Assembly (NCBI GenBank): GCA_001792895.1
Contig: MARA01000017.1
Coordinates: 372,001 to 436,000, forward strand
DNA: 64,000 bases
DNA from: Lentinus brumalis
Lineage: Eukaryota; Basidiomycota; Agaricomycetes; Polyporales; Polyporaceae
Direction of reading: 5' to 3'
Shown piece after piece: positions 33,403 through 45,367 of the stretch. Each line of letters begins with the position of its first letter. Positions within the stretch are counted from its first letter, which is position 1. Position numbers and translations under genes: made by a program. Under the pieces are notes generated by a model. It searched no databases and was not told the DNA's origin. It saw only the letters and a list, made by a program, of their open reading frames with translations.

Positions 33403-36289
33403 ATGAACTCATCAGGTCCCGCCTTGTCGCCCTTCGCGCGTCCAACCCGCCCACCCCGCCCGGACCAACAGGATTCGGAGAACCGCGGCTCGTTGTTGCG
33501 CGCATCCATCCTCGAGAGCGCCCTCGAGCTCGGAGTCGGCTCCAACCGTACAGTCGCAAACTGGATATTCAACCCGGTGGACGAGGAGGATGAAGAGGAG
33601 GAAAATCAGGTGCGTGATACCCAGTCTTCGTGCGCTTCTTCCGAGTTCATCGAGCATGCGGTCGCGTCCTTGCAGGACATTCTTTCACCAAGTCTGACCT
33701 ACGCTTCTACTGCAACGTCGGAAGAGTCGAATCTCTCCGCTGGACTCGCGCAGCGCTCCCAGCCAGGCGCTGGGATACTCTTGAACGGCAAGGAGATACC
33801 TCTTTCATTGGATACTTCCGTGCAGTACTCCCGGCGCAACGGCCTATCACCAGGGGGATCACCCCAGACCGCTCATTGCAATTCGACCTCAGTGCGACCC
33901 CCGAACCCCGCCCCATATCCCCTGCCCCTGCTCCTGCCCCTTCACCGCAACCATCCCTGTCCTTTAGGAACAGGCTTCGCAGAACACGGCCAGATGGGTA
34001 CGAAAGTGACGGCGGGTACGTGAGTGAGAGCGGAAAGGGGAAGAAGGAGAAGGAAAAGGAGAAGGAGAAGGAGAAGAAAGCGAAAGAGAAGAAGAAGAGC
34101 AGGAAGAAGGGGAAGGACAAAGACGGCGATGGCGATGGCGGCGCGACGGACTACGAGAGTGACGGTGCGTATCTCTCGGAGGCCAGCGTGAAGAAAAGGA
34201 AGACCAAGAAGGAGAAGGAGAAGAAGGATAAGGGCAAGTCGAAGGGTGCGGAGTCGCCAGCCACCGACTACGAGACGGACAAGGGCTACACGTCTAGCTT
34301 CAGCAAATCCCGCTCCAAGAAGCCGTCGGTGACCTCCCCGGTAAGCGGTGATGAGTCCGACGGGGGCTATCTCTCCGAGGTGACGAAGAAGAAGCGATTC
34401 TTCAGGCTCAACTCTAAGTCCCGCAAGAAGCAGGATTCGCTCGACTCGGCGCATGACCAGCCTCCTCCTGTGCCCGCGCTCCCCACCCTCTATGTGCCCA
34501 TTCACGATAAATGGAGTCGCGCCAACACGCCACTTGGTGATTCGCGGAACGGGACACCCCTTCCCGGTGACCACAATGTCTCAGTCCGTCCCAGCGTGGA
34601 GACCTTTAACACTGTGGACACCACGACCTCGATGGATACATCCCTCACCGCCGACACATCGTCCACCACGTTTGACTCTGACGAGAGGCCCGACTCTGAT
34701 GAGTCTATGGAAGGCCTCACCAGAGCGTTCCAAGACGCAGAGTCCGTGCGCTCGCCTAGTATCGACTTCCTCTCGGCCTTCCGCCGCCCGAACAGACCCC
34801 TTTCTCCTTCCAAGCTCAATCCTTTCTCTCATGGTGATCGCGTGGAGAGTCCCGTTTCACCTAGATCACCGGTTGCCGCGTTATCGCCGTCAAGGTCTAT
34901 ACGTTCGCGCCCGCAGATTTCCGCTCCGAACACCACCACACTCAATCTTTCGGCGAAGCACGTCCCCGTCCCCCTCACTCTCACTCCGCCGACTCCAACG
35001 TCGTCATCCCATCCTGGACGCATACCGCCTTCGCCTGATCCGGAGTATGTTCTGGTCACTCCCAATCCATCCACGCCGACACCGGGGTCTGCAGAAGAGG
35101 GGCAGGGACACCATTCCAGCCCCAGTGTAGGCTCGAGCGGTGGACCGCCCAGCCCTACGGCGCAGCGTCCACATATTCTTGCTTACTATGACCTCCCACC
35201 CCGAGCCCACCACCAAGGGGACCGTTACCTGACGTGCCGTCGGACATCTCCCGGAGCACCAGCCCGTCTTGGAGCATGATGGACTCGTCCTCACCTTCAC
35301 CGTCTCGCTACGCACGTTCCGCTCCTGCGGACACGACGGACCCGCGAGGTCTTCAGCAACGGCCCCTTGCTTCACCGGCCGATCGCGACAGGCCCAACAC
35401 CGCGTCTTCCCATCCCCTGTCTAGAGAAATCTCGCGGGACGTGCCGACCATTGCACAGCCCATTCCACCCACGCAGCGTGGACGGATGTCGCCCTTCCCC
35501 ACTGCACCCGTGCTGCCCCGCGATCAGACCGCGCCGCTCGTACGGCAGACGTCGAAGCTCACGCAGGAGGCTGTCAGCCGCGCGCTGAGGAACGGCAACG
35601 CGCCTGCATCTGCAAGTCCGTATTTTGCCGGACATGGTAGATGGCCTTCGAATGAGCCTATCGGCGTGGCGAGCGGGCCTGCATCTGCGCAGCCCTACCT
35701 CTCGGGTGATCGCCACTGGCCGACGCGCAACAAGCTCAATGTTCAATGGCAACCTCGCTCCGCGTCAGCGATGGATAAGCGAAGACCAGTGTCCGCCGAC
35801 GTCGACGACGGCGAAGGCGCCAGTGGTGATGAACAGTCATTCCTGGTGTACGACGACGACGACGAGCAACCGGGCGACCTCAGTGACCAGTCGCTCTCCG
35901 CGCCGAATACGCGACCAGCCTCGACAGAGCCGCCAGAGCCGTCTCCGGATGTCAACGCGATCCTCGCTGGGTTCCGCGCACGGCGCGACGCAGAGAGTGC
36001 CGACCGCCAGGGGCGTAAATCGGAGCGCGACACTGTTGCGGGCATCGTTGCGGGCTATGAGCGCGATACGATGTACCTCGACGCGGACGAGGGTGGTGGC
36101 GACCGCTCGAGCGTGTGGAGCGAGGCGAACAGTCGATACAGTTTCCTCGACGGGGAGAAGAGCGCGGCGATACGCGACAAGTTCGTCAAGCGCGTCGAGG
36201 CGATGTATGGGCAGGAAATCGTCCCGCCGGTCCCGAAGTTGGACCAGAGCGTGAACTCCCGCAGCGGTCAATCTGCTGTTCGTTTTTGA
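33403..36289 (+). CDS. Low-complexity protein with Y-E-S/T-D-x-G-Y repeats
   Basis: Starts MNSSGPALSPFARPTRPPRP and SLLRASILESALELG. Introns: 33610-33675 and 33825-33892 (the second joins LSLDTSVH to ATPEPRPISPAP, replacing two wrong frames). Then four units: GYESDGGYVSES, DYESDGAYLSEA, DYETDKGYTSSF and DESDGGYLSEVT, separated by Lys/Glu-rich runs that look like charged helix. The rest is Pro/Ser-rich with VPIHDKWSRANTPLGDS, then KRVEAMYGQEIVPPVPKL near the end. Near 35.19-35.23 kb the frame must change: one side reads HILAYYDLPP, the other PPTPSPPPRGPLPDVPSDIS. Either one C is missing in the run at 35199-35202, or a 51-base intron with an unusual donor is used. I recall similar proteins across Agaricomycetes, without a known function; possible substrate of cell-polarity or kinase signalling is speculation. 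Confidence 0.75.
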
Positions 36290-37266
36290 TTCTCGGTGTC
36301 TGATTTTATCCGTAATATTTCATGGCCAGGTCCCTCTCCCTGTTCGTGTTCTATATAGCCTCCGCGCCCTAGTGCTGTATCTACTTACCTGCATCCCCAC
36401 CCCTCCGCTCGCCCATGATTCGTTGTCGCTACTGTTGTTACTGTACTGTATTCTTCCCGTCGCATCTTTCGCTCCCTTTCCCCGTGTTGACTCGGAGCTC
36501 TGGAAATCCGGACTGGCAGGCTACAGTACGGCTGGGTCCTAGTGTCGTCCATCCCCTCTTTTGATACGTTCGTTACATATACAGAAACACGCCGTCTTCC
36601 CATCTCTTCGTTGCTCGCATGTCCATTTGGTTGCTCCAGTCGGTCGAGGTCATTCTCGTTGTATTCTTGTTATTAGCCGGCTCTCGCTATGCATACCCAC
36701 ATCCTCCTTGGGGTCTTCTGTGACAACCGATGGTCGCCATCTCACTGCAATTGCCGCTTTCTCTACGCTCACGCAGGTGATATCCATAATGTGCTCTACA
36801 ACACTGACTTCCACTACTACCGCCCAGCTTGACAGGACTTGCACACGATTGCTTCCGCGCAGTGCGCTACGGTCTCAGTCTGCAGACCGCGATAGCGGTG
36901 AGTACTCCATTTCGTTCCCACCACGACTTCTCGCTTTTGAACTCAGACTTCCACAGAAGTCATGCGCCACGATGTCAAGCACACCTCGACTGGACTGCGC
37001 CTCCGAGCACCAATCGGCGTCCGCTCGTGTTGGACGACACTGCTATGGCACAATCCATCCGGTTCTCCTGTCAAAGCGCGAAGTTGTCGCCTGTGAAACT
37101 CTCACATGTTGTGTGGGCGTACAAAAGCTCGCTGTGTGGGCCTCGAGGCACGCTCACCGCTGAAGTCTCTCAGAAGGGCTAAGTACACACCCGAGATCGT
37201 CGTTCCCAAACCGTTGAAACGCCTCCTCGCAGCGACAGCAGCTTTACAAACAGGGAAGCGCTACAC
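36290..37266. other. Intergenic region
   Basis: Contains the 3' flank of the previous gene and the promoter side of the reductase gene. Short frames on the plus strand (36.56-37.18 kb) lack motifs. CT-rich in the first 200 bp. No TATA box stood out before 37267. Confidence 0.5.
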
Positions 37267-40200
37267 ATGCCCGACCAGGCTGTCTTCCATTCTCCGCGCG
37301 CCCTCATTGAGCAATCGGAGACTATCACTATCCCAGAGCTCTATGAATGGCACGCGGAGCACAACGCCGATTACCCGCTCTTCCGCTTCCATGACACGGG
37401 GGAGGTGAAGGACGTCACGTATGCACAGGCATGCAAGGGAATCCTTCGCGCCGCGAGGTATGTGCAGTCGTTGGCGGGGAGCGCGAGTGCGGGGCGCAAA
37501 CCGATAGCTATTTTCGCCAATGCTGGTGCGTGCCTTTAGTTTCCTGCGTGAGTTCCGGGTATTGACCACCGTGAATTTCGCTGGTCTGTTGTCAGACTCG
37601 ATCACGTATTGCGTGACGTCCATTGGGATCCTTCGCGCGGGACACATATTGTTCCCCATCTCTGTTCGGAATGGCTCCGCGGCCGTCGCTGAGCTCCTGC
37701 GCCGCACCGGCTGCGGCCATGTTCTGGTTTCCGAGGACGAGCACATGTCGGCGGTGGCTGAGTCCGCCATCGGAGAGCTTGAAGGGGTGTCGTTGCATCC
37801 CATACAGACTTTCGACGCGATATTTCCTGCGGAGACACCAGAGTCGGATACCAACAACGATGATCTCCACGTCGAGTACGACGTGGACGATGTTGCGATG
37901 ATCCTGCATTCTTCAGGTCAGTCATGATATTCAAAGAAACACCCTCACGTGCGGTAGCTGATTCGATACAGGCTCGACCAGTCACCCGAAGCCAATATAC
38001 TGGACGCATAAGAGAATGGTTAGTAGAGGAACGACTCCATGTCAGTATGCACGTCAGTACGCAGTCAAGTCTGAATCATCCTGATCTCGTGTGCAACTAG
38101 GGTACGGTGAAGTCGATCTCACCGGCTATGTCATCGCAGGGCACGGGACACCCATGTTCCACGCTCACGGAGTTTCGTTGTACTCCACTGCAGTGCGTGC
38201 TGCCGCTTTATATCTGGCTTTGAGCAGCCAACTGATATACAGTTCCGTGCAGGTCACCACCGGTATTATCATCGGCGTCTTCCCGCCTTTGGAGCCGCCA
38301 GTGTTCCCGACACCGGAGAATGTATTCGAATGCGCGGTGGCGGTATCTGCGGACTACATCGTAACCGTCCCTCCGTTTGTCGAGGTGCGTTCGTCTTGCT
38401 GATGTATCTCATCGCTGACTGCTGATTGTGAGTGACAGGAGTGGGCTCGCGACCGGAAGAAGGTCGAACACATGAGGCGTATCAAAGGGGTTGTAAGTAG
38501 TGCACTCTGGTGCACAGCAGCGGAGGTTGACAGTATACTAGTGGTTTGGCGGTGGCGAGCTTCAGCAGCAGGTCGGAGACCGTCTGGCGTCTGAAGGTGT
38601 CTCCTTGATCATCGTCTACGGATGGTGCGTCCTTGTGGCTTACTCACTCGTGACACTGAACCGAGCTCTCAAAACAGCACCGAGGTCGGTGCCGTAGCGA
38701 ACGTGATACCAGGTCCGCTACATTCGCTCCAGCCACAACGTCTCGTTACTGAACGAGAGAGCAGCAAGCCCCGGGATGGACTACGCGTACTTCACCATCA
38801 CTCCCTGGATCCAGACCAAGCTATTGGCCGCGGGTGATGGAAAATACGAGATTGTTATATTGGTATGCGTATGCTCGTGGACTTGTCTGCTGCATGCGTC
38901 CGGCTCAACATCCCTGCTCAGTCTCCTCCAGAATGCCCGCTGCCCGTCGTCAACACGCAGGTTGAGGGTATAGACGGGTTCGCCACGAATGATCTTGTCG
39001 TTGCCCATCCGACAAAACCCGGCATGTGGAAGCTATACGGGCGCCAAGACGACCAGATTGTGCTTTCAAACGGCGAGAAGGTGCGGTCGGGTCCGTCTGT
39101 TCTCCTGACCTGCATCTCACCTATGGGTTTCAGACAAACCCGCTCCCTCTCGGTAAATTACCGCACAGTGGTCCGCATTACGCGGCGCTGACTGTCTGTC
39201 CCAGAGCGGGCTATCAACGATGACCCGCACGTCCAAGACTGCATCGTCTTTGGGAACGGGAGGTTTCAGAATGGGGTGCTGGTGCAGCCGACCGCAGAGC
39301 TCGCTATTGATCCAGCGAACGAGGCTGCCCTAGCCAAATTCAGGAAAATGATATGGCACGTATGGGTTGAGATACACATACACGAGCATGAGCTGACTCA
39401 TTGATAGGCCTACTATAGAGCGGGTGAATGCTAGCGCACCCCAGCAGTCCCGCATCTTCAAAGAGGTACACAGTTCATCGTGCATTCGGATGCTTATGGT
39501 CCTTCCTTCTGATGCTCATGACCCAGATGATCCTGGTGACATCTCCGGCTAAGCCGTTCGATTACAACGCAAAGGGCAACATCCGCAGAGGACCGATCCT
39601 GCAACGTTATGTTGCTGAGATCGACGCGCTTTACGCGGGCGTCGAGAAGAGCGTGCAAGGAGACATATCTGCTCCTTTCGTCTGGGATGCCGAGTCTACC
39701 AAGTCCTTCGTCCGGGCTGTGGTCCAGCGAGTCCTCATGCGGTCGCTCCCCGATGATAATGCCGACTTCTTCCGCAGCGGATGCGACAGGTCCGCAAAGT
39801 TATCTGCATCGTGCGTACTCGCCAGGCTGACGAGAATTTGCATGCAGCCTGCAAGCGACGTGGATCCGCAACACTGTCTTGCGAGCCGTTCGCGAGACCT
39901 ACCCAGATGCCGCCCACCGACTTCCGATGAACATAGTCTTCAAGGCGCCTTCTATCAACGCACTAAGCCATGCAGTGCTGGGGGTTGTACAGAATAGTAT
40001 TGAGCCTCCCACAACCTCGGTCGCTCCTCAAGACCTCATCGACTTGGCGGAGAAATACTCATCAAACTTGCCTCCCCGACCCTTGCATCTTCGGCAGCGC
40101 CAGCAGGTCAAAGATACCGTCCTGATCACTGGGACTACTGCGGGCTTTGGCTGCGATATACTGGAACATCTTCTGCTTGACGAAGCCGTCGAGAAGGTCT

Positions 40201-41432
40201 ATGCGTTCAACAGACCAGGTCCGCAGGTCATGGAGAGACAGCGAGCGTCCTTCCGCCAGAGAGGGCTTGACCAGACTCTGCTCGACTCTCCGAAGTTCAG
40301 GATGGTTGAAGCAGTACTTGACATGCCGGATTTTGGACTTGAGGCTGCTGTGCTCGACGAGGTACGTCCTACCCGGCGGGTTAAGTGACGTATCTTCTGA
40401 CTTGCCCCATGTCGTAGGTCAGGAGCTCCGTCACCCATATCATGCACAATGGTACGTGTCTAACGTCCTCGATGGGCATCGTGGGTATCAATGAGCTGCC
40501 CGGACAGCCTGGAAGGTCGACGTCAATATGACCCTGCCCTCGTTCGAACCCGATCTGAAGGCCGTTCGAAACTTCGTCGAATTATCGCTCAGCGCACCCT
40601 ACGTGGATATGCCGATAATTCAGTTCGTCAGCTCCGTAGGGGTCCTCCGTAGTAAGTGACATCATTCCAGAGTACGCGTCTGGCGTGCTGAATCTCGTTC
40701 CGTAGACTGCCAGCTTGGTCCTCCAATACCGGAGACTCGATTGGATCCATCCTCCGCTATGGGCACAGGCTACTCTGAAGCCAAGTGGGTGGCGGAGAGG
40801 ATCCTCACCAACGCAGAAGATTCCGCGAATCTGCCTGCCGTCATCGTACGGCTAGGACAAGTGTGCGGGGATCGGAACGGGTACTGGAAGGAGAACGAGT
40901 GGTTCCCTCCGATTGTCAAGTCCGCGTTGTCCCTTGGTTGCCTGCCGAACATGGATGGTGTGAGCACTGTGCTGAGATAGATGTTGTACTGCTGAATACT
41001 CACTGAAACATACAGACCGTGTCTTTCATTCCTGGCTATCCGGCCGCGCGCGCCTTCACGGAGATGCGTAAGTCTCCTGCGGGGTCAATCCTCCACCTAG
41101 TCCACCCTCGCCCGGTTCCTTGGAGAACTATTATTGCGCCTATTGCTGAAGAGTTGGGTGTACCCATGGTACCGTTTGGGACTTGGCTGGCAGCCTTGGA
41201 ACAACTTGCATCTCAGAAGGGCGTCGAAGTGGTTGAGCAAAACCCTGCAGTACTACTATTGACCTTTTTCAAGCGCAAGCCGGTCAGTCTTCTAGGACTT
41301 GATACAAGGAATGCGTGTGCGGGGTCCAATACTCTCGATACCATAGATGAACTCGGAGACGAGATTGCGCGCAAGTGGGTAGCGGGTTGGCGTGCCTCTG
41401 GATTCCTTCCACCTCTCCCTACCAGACATTGA
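37267..41432 (+). CDS. NRPS-like adenylation-thiolation-reductase enzyme
   Basis: Single-module carboxylic acid reductase: activates an acid with ATP, loads it on a carrier domain and releases it by NAD(P)H reduction. About 1,050 residues over some 17 exons. Adenylation domain: GDSITYCVTSIGILRAGHIL, core SSGSTSHPKPIYWTHK (P-loop, split by an intron at about 37.92-37.97 kb), VYGGGELQQQVGDR, IIVYGCTEVGAVAN, WKLYGRQDDQIVLSNGEK, and A10 lysine in FDYNAKGNIRRGP. Thiolation domain: FFRSGCDSLQATWIRN; the serine codon is split by an intron at about 39792-39846. Reductase domain: VLITGTTAGFGCDILEHLL (Rossmann), SSVGVLR, and GYSEAKWVAERIL with the Y-x3-K pair. Ends FLPPLPTRH. All catalytic landmarks are present. 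Substrate unknown: basidiomycete relatives are aryl acid or aminoadipate-type reductases. First gene of the putative biosynthetic neighbourhood. Confidence 0.92.
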
Positions 41433-41640
41433 ACATGTTCTCGCTGTATTACATGTAGCAATCGATTGATCTGGCACATACCGCCCTCAAGCTGGTCTAT
41501 CAATCGGCGAAAGAGACGACTGCGTGAAGAGCGCTAAACGGGCGCCCATGTATCGCGCGCCACAACCGCGTCGCGCGTCGAGAGCACCGTGCTTTCAACC
41601 TCCATCTCATCGACGTCTACTCAACCACCGCGGGCTAGAC

Positions 41641-42717
41641 ATGTCTTTCGACTGGGATGATGACTTCAATGCGCCTATCGCTGGGCCCTCCTTTGTTGAC
41701 CGCGCCCGGAATGCTCCAGAAGACGACGACTTCCCCATCGCAGACGACTTCGGAGGAGGCCGTGCGGGAATCCTAGCGCAAGACGTGGCGGAGGATACAC
41801 CATTCCAACAGCTCATACGTCACTGGTTGAACGAGCGACACGCACCGGATATCTTGCCTGGGCAGGAGTTGCTTCTCGGACGATTGCTGGACCACATCAG
41901 GAAGCAGGTGAGCGTGTCCTTCGGATGCGTGGTTGGCGCACGGGAGGGATAAGATTGTGGGTGGATGCATCTGGAGTCGCTGACGACGTCTAGCTCTAGT
42001 CAAACGACGTTGAATTGTTGCGCGCCGACCCGGACTCCTCGGAGGAGGAACATTTCCGCATAATGCTCGTACAAACCGAGATTGAGCGCGTCAAGTTCGT
42101 CATACGGTCGTACATCAGGACACGACTACACAAGGTGTGGCTGATCCATGTGTATCTTCTGTGATGTTGCCTGACCACGGCGCAGATCGAGAAGTATGCA
42201 AGGCACATAGCGACTACTCCTGAAATTCATGAGCGGTTGTCAAAGGCTGAGCTGGACCACGCGAAGAGGTTTGTGCACTACATCTCGGTCCTGGCGCAAT
42301 CTGATCGAAAAATTTGACGTCGACCGCCAGGTACGCGAAGACTGTAGAGTACCACTTCACACAGTCCGTCCTGCAAAGCCTCCCGCCTGAACAACGGAAA
42401 CTGGACGAGGATGTGGCTTTCATGCCCCCGATGAGTGCGTCTTTTGTGTATGTCGCGCTCCGCCCGAACTCATACCTGTTGCTGTTCATGCAGTACCGGC
42501 TCCTGATAAGCTGCGGCCAGTATTCGCGCACGCCCTCGTTGACTGCCCTCCTATGCGACTACCAGAGTGCGTACTTCGCATATTCATTTCACGACGTACG
42601 CTGATTGCGGCAATGTGCAGTGGCTCTGCGACCGAGATGCAGAAGGGGCAGATATCGTTGACGCCATACCACGTCGTCGAGCATCTCCTGCTTCGGGGTG
42701 AGGTTGCTCTAGTTTGA
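41641..42717 (+). CDS. SLD5: GINS complex subunit Sld5
   Basis: Subunit of the GINS tetramer, part of the CMG replicative helicase in the nucleus. Exons: 41641-41907, 42000-42134, 42186-42268, 42331-42434, 42493-42566 and 42621-42717; all splice joins keep frame. The sequence opens MSFDWDDDFNAPIAGPSF, then LIRHWLNERHAPDILPGQE, and the family signature in QTEIERVKFVIRSYIRTRLH with IEKYARHI. The middle holds HFTQSVLQSLPPEQRKLD and PDKLRPVFAHALVDC. The C-terminal B domain reads DGSATEMQKGQISLTPYHVV and ends LLLRGEVALV, typical of Sld5. About 250 residues. It lies only about 210 bp downstream of the reductase gene, in the same orientation. Confidence 0.92.
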
Positions 42718-42902
42718 TATGCTGCATAACTGTGCCCTCAGCGTCACCATTCCGGGCGTTGCGCAGTGCAACGACGTGCTCTCAGTTGTTTTTGTCACCT
42801 TCTTTTGTGTTGTAGCACAGGATCCTACCTAACGAGTCTTGTTCGGCAACGACGCGCTCTGATGCGCTACATCCCGCTTTCGGCGCTACATCCAGTTCCC
42901 GG

Positions 42903-42910
42903 TATAAAAG
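42903..42910 (+). promoter_or_regulatory. TATA box of the AA9 gene
   Basis: TATAAAAG, about 106 bp upstream of the start codon at 43016. Confidence 0.75.
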
Positions 42911-43015
42911 GAACGACGGTACGGGACTCTTATGCATACATTCTCTGCGTACTCAGCACGCTCTTCAGCAGCGTCATTCCACTCCTTCCTATACTCTCTC
43001 CTTTCAGTGTGCTCT

Positions 43016-44318
43016 ATGCGTCTGCTGAACCCCGCACTACTCTTCCTCAGCGCTCTCGTGTCCCGTGTGGCGGCGCATGGAGTTGTGATCAGTATCAAAG
43101 CAAATGGCAAGACATACGCTGGAGAGCCAAATCCGTACCAGCCGACAGGTGGTACGTATGACAGTCCTCATTTACGCGTACCAAGGTAACTTACTGACGG
43201 CAATGTGTTTCAGCGGCTAGCCCGATTCGCGCGGTATCGAGCAACGGTCCAGTGGTTGATGTCACCGACAAGGACATGGCATGCGGTCCTGGCGCTAAGG
43301 TCGCCTCCATGGACGTACCTATTGATGCGGGAAGCGTAGCAGTTGTAACTTGGACCCAACCCGTGCGTCTCCCTCACATCTGCACGGCGCGAAAAGGCTG
43401 ACTCGATGCGCACTTAAGTGGCCGCATATGTGGGGTCCAGTAATGACCTACTTAGCCTCATGTGGGGAGGCATGCAGCAAAGTGAACGATCCGACGAGCT
43501 TGGACTGGTTCAAAATAGATCAACTCGGGGCCTCCAACAGTAGCGACATGTTATGGATTCAAAATTCAAGTCTCCGTAAGTGTGACTTTTCCTTGTAGGA
43601 TGCTATTTTGACGCGTTTGCGCCTGGCAGACAACAGTGAACCAGTCCAATTTACCATCCCCAGTGAATTGAAGGCTGGGTACTACATGATCAGGCACGAG
43701 GTTCGTCCAGAACTCCCGCTTTCTCCTTCCCATCACGATCTTGATGAATCGGTTTGTGTTGTCTGGACATTGGTTGAACGCAAAGATCATTGCGCTTCAC
43801 AAGGCCCAGGACATAGGGGGAGCCGAGTTTTACCCGCAATGCATCCAGGTCGAGGTCAAAGGCACCGGTAAACTCGTCCCGCCATCCGAAGGCCTCGTCC
43901 ACTTTCCGGGAGAGTATAAAGCGGATGACCCCGGTATCAAGGTCAATGTAAGTACTCACGAATAGTCGCGTCGGGCATAGATTTACGCACATCTCGGCAG
44001 GTCTTCCCTAGTGATACATACAACATCAAGAAGAGTTACAAGTTTCCTGGTGGCCCTACCCCGAATTTGACCCCGGATTCCGGCGACTCTGCGAGCTCAG
44101 CAACATCATCTGCATCCAAGTCAGACGGCGCCAGTTCGACTGGCCTTCCATCTGCAACTTCCTCCTCCGAAGATGCCACCTCTTCCGCGGGTGCTACCCA
44201 GTCCGCCATGGGCAGTGTCCAGCCGACGTCGGCATCTGAGACACCAGCGTCAGCGACCGCAGCAGTGTCGGGTTCCTGTCATGCGAAGCGAGGGTCGATC
44301 AAGCGGCGGCGCATCTAG
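43016..44318 (+). CDS. AA9 lytic polysaccharide monooxygenase
   Basis: Secreted copper enzyme that oxidatively cleaves cellulose or related glucans. Exons: 43016-43151, 43214-43362, 43419-43575, 43630-43700, 43786-43947 and 44001-44318. A 20-residue signal peptide (MRLLNPALLFLSALVSRVAA) is followed by the mature N-terminal His (HGVVISIKANG), first copper ligand. The second His is in WPHMWGPVMTYLASCGEAC; the axial Tyr is in GGAEFYPQCIQVEV. Most AA9 enzymes have Gln where this one has Glu (GGAQxYPxC). GYYMIRHE-IIALHKAQ is typical. No CBM1 follows; instead there is a Ser/Thr-rich linker and a basic tail (KRGSIKRRRI). The odd residue and the tail could affect activity and location. Its position among tailoring genes may be chance. 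Confidence 0.93.
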
Positions 44319-45367
44319 TCTTGTAAGCAGAAATGTGCTGTGACCGACGTCTTCTGTAAGGGTGGGTGCGATCACAGCGGGTCTTCTGTAGTTTTGTGGT
44401 TTGTTGCTTGATTGTACCAGCTGTAGCCTGGGCGTTCAGCCTACTGCTGACCAAATCGATACGTCCGATTTGATGGCAGCATTTCTCTGGCTTCTTCCCG
44501 CATCGCACGTGAGCTCGACTCACGGCGATATCCCTACAGCGTGGGTTTACGAAGGGAGTTGATTAGCGACTGTCCGATGAACGAGCCAGCGGACGGATGG
44601 CCCACATCCCTCAGAAGGCTATCGCGGAGCACGTTGTGGGACAGGCGTTTTCTGCCACTACTGGTCCGGTCACCGACGGCATCGCAGCTGCTCATGCTCA
44701 GATGGTACGTCATCATGCACTCGAACCTACCGTTGAGCATAACTCCCGAGCTAATCGTTGACGTGTTCCTTGTGCCCGGCCTTTGCAGAGGTCTCACCAT
44801 GGCGCCACTCCAGGTACGAATTGAATAGGTCACTATGCTCGAGCTACTCCTGGGCTGTCTCGAAAAGAGGCTCACATCTGGTCATCCATGATAGTACGCC
44901 ACGATGCATCCAACTTCAGGGAGGTGCGAGGTTCTAAATTCAACGCCGCGGGAACACTAGGGAGCTCGGAGTGCAAACGTCGGGTTATCATGGACCCTCT
45001 GCACGCATACCTGCGAATTCACAGTAGACTGATGCGTGCATCTCGCACTGTATGGTTCAGCACTGACGGTGCTGACTGATAGGGAGGTACCGGACGCTGT
45101 ATAGGCTGTCATCCAACGTAGGCAGCCCGAAGGGCCAGCTCATCGGGCGAAGCGTGACCACTTACGAACCTTGGCTCGGGTCAGGTAGTGGGGTTGACCG
45201 AACCGACCCGATTCCAAGTATGCCTGTAGCTGTTAACGGACAGGTTGGAGACATGGTCGAGCGTCGGAGTGGGAGTTGGCTGGTATAAAGGTCAGCGGAG
45301 TCCGTCCCCAGAGCACTACACAAACATTCTGACCCCGTCCACACCGCTATCAACGACCTCCCCAAAT
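44319..45367. other. Intergenic region
   Basis: No gene supported. Open frames on both strands at 44.53-44.88 kb mirror each other and have no motif. The last 100 bp are the promoter of the next gene. Confidence 0.5.
45284..45290 (+). promoter_or_regulatory. TATA box of the first class A monooxygenase gene
   Basis: TATAAAG, about 78 bp upstream of the start codon at 45368. Confidence 0.7.

Noticed and set aside
33630..33890. Start of the 549-codon plus-strand frame taken as the N-terminus of the repeat protein
   Set aside because: The first 85 codons cross two introns. Splicing from 33403 gives a better N-terminus and joins at 33892.
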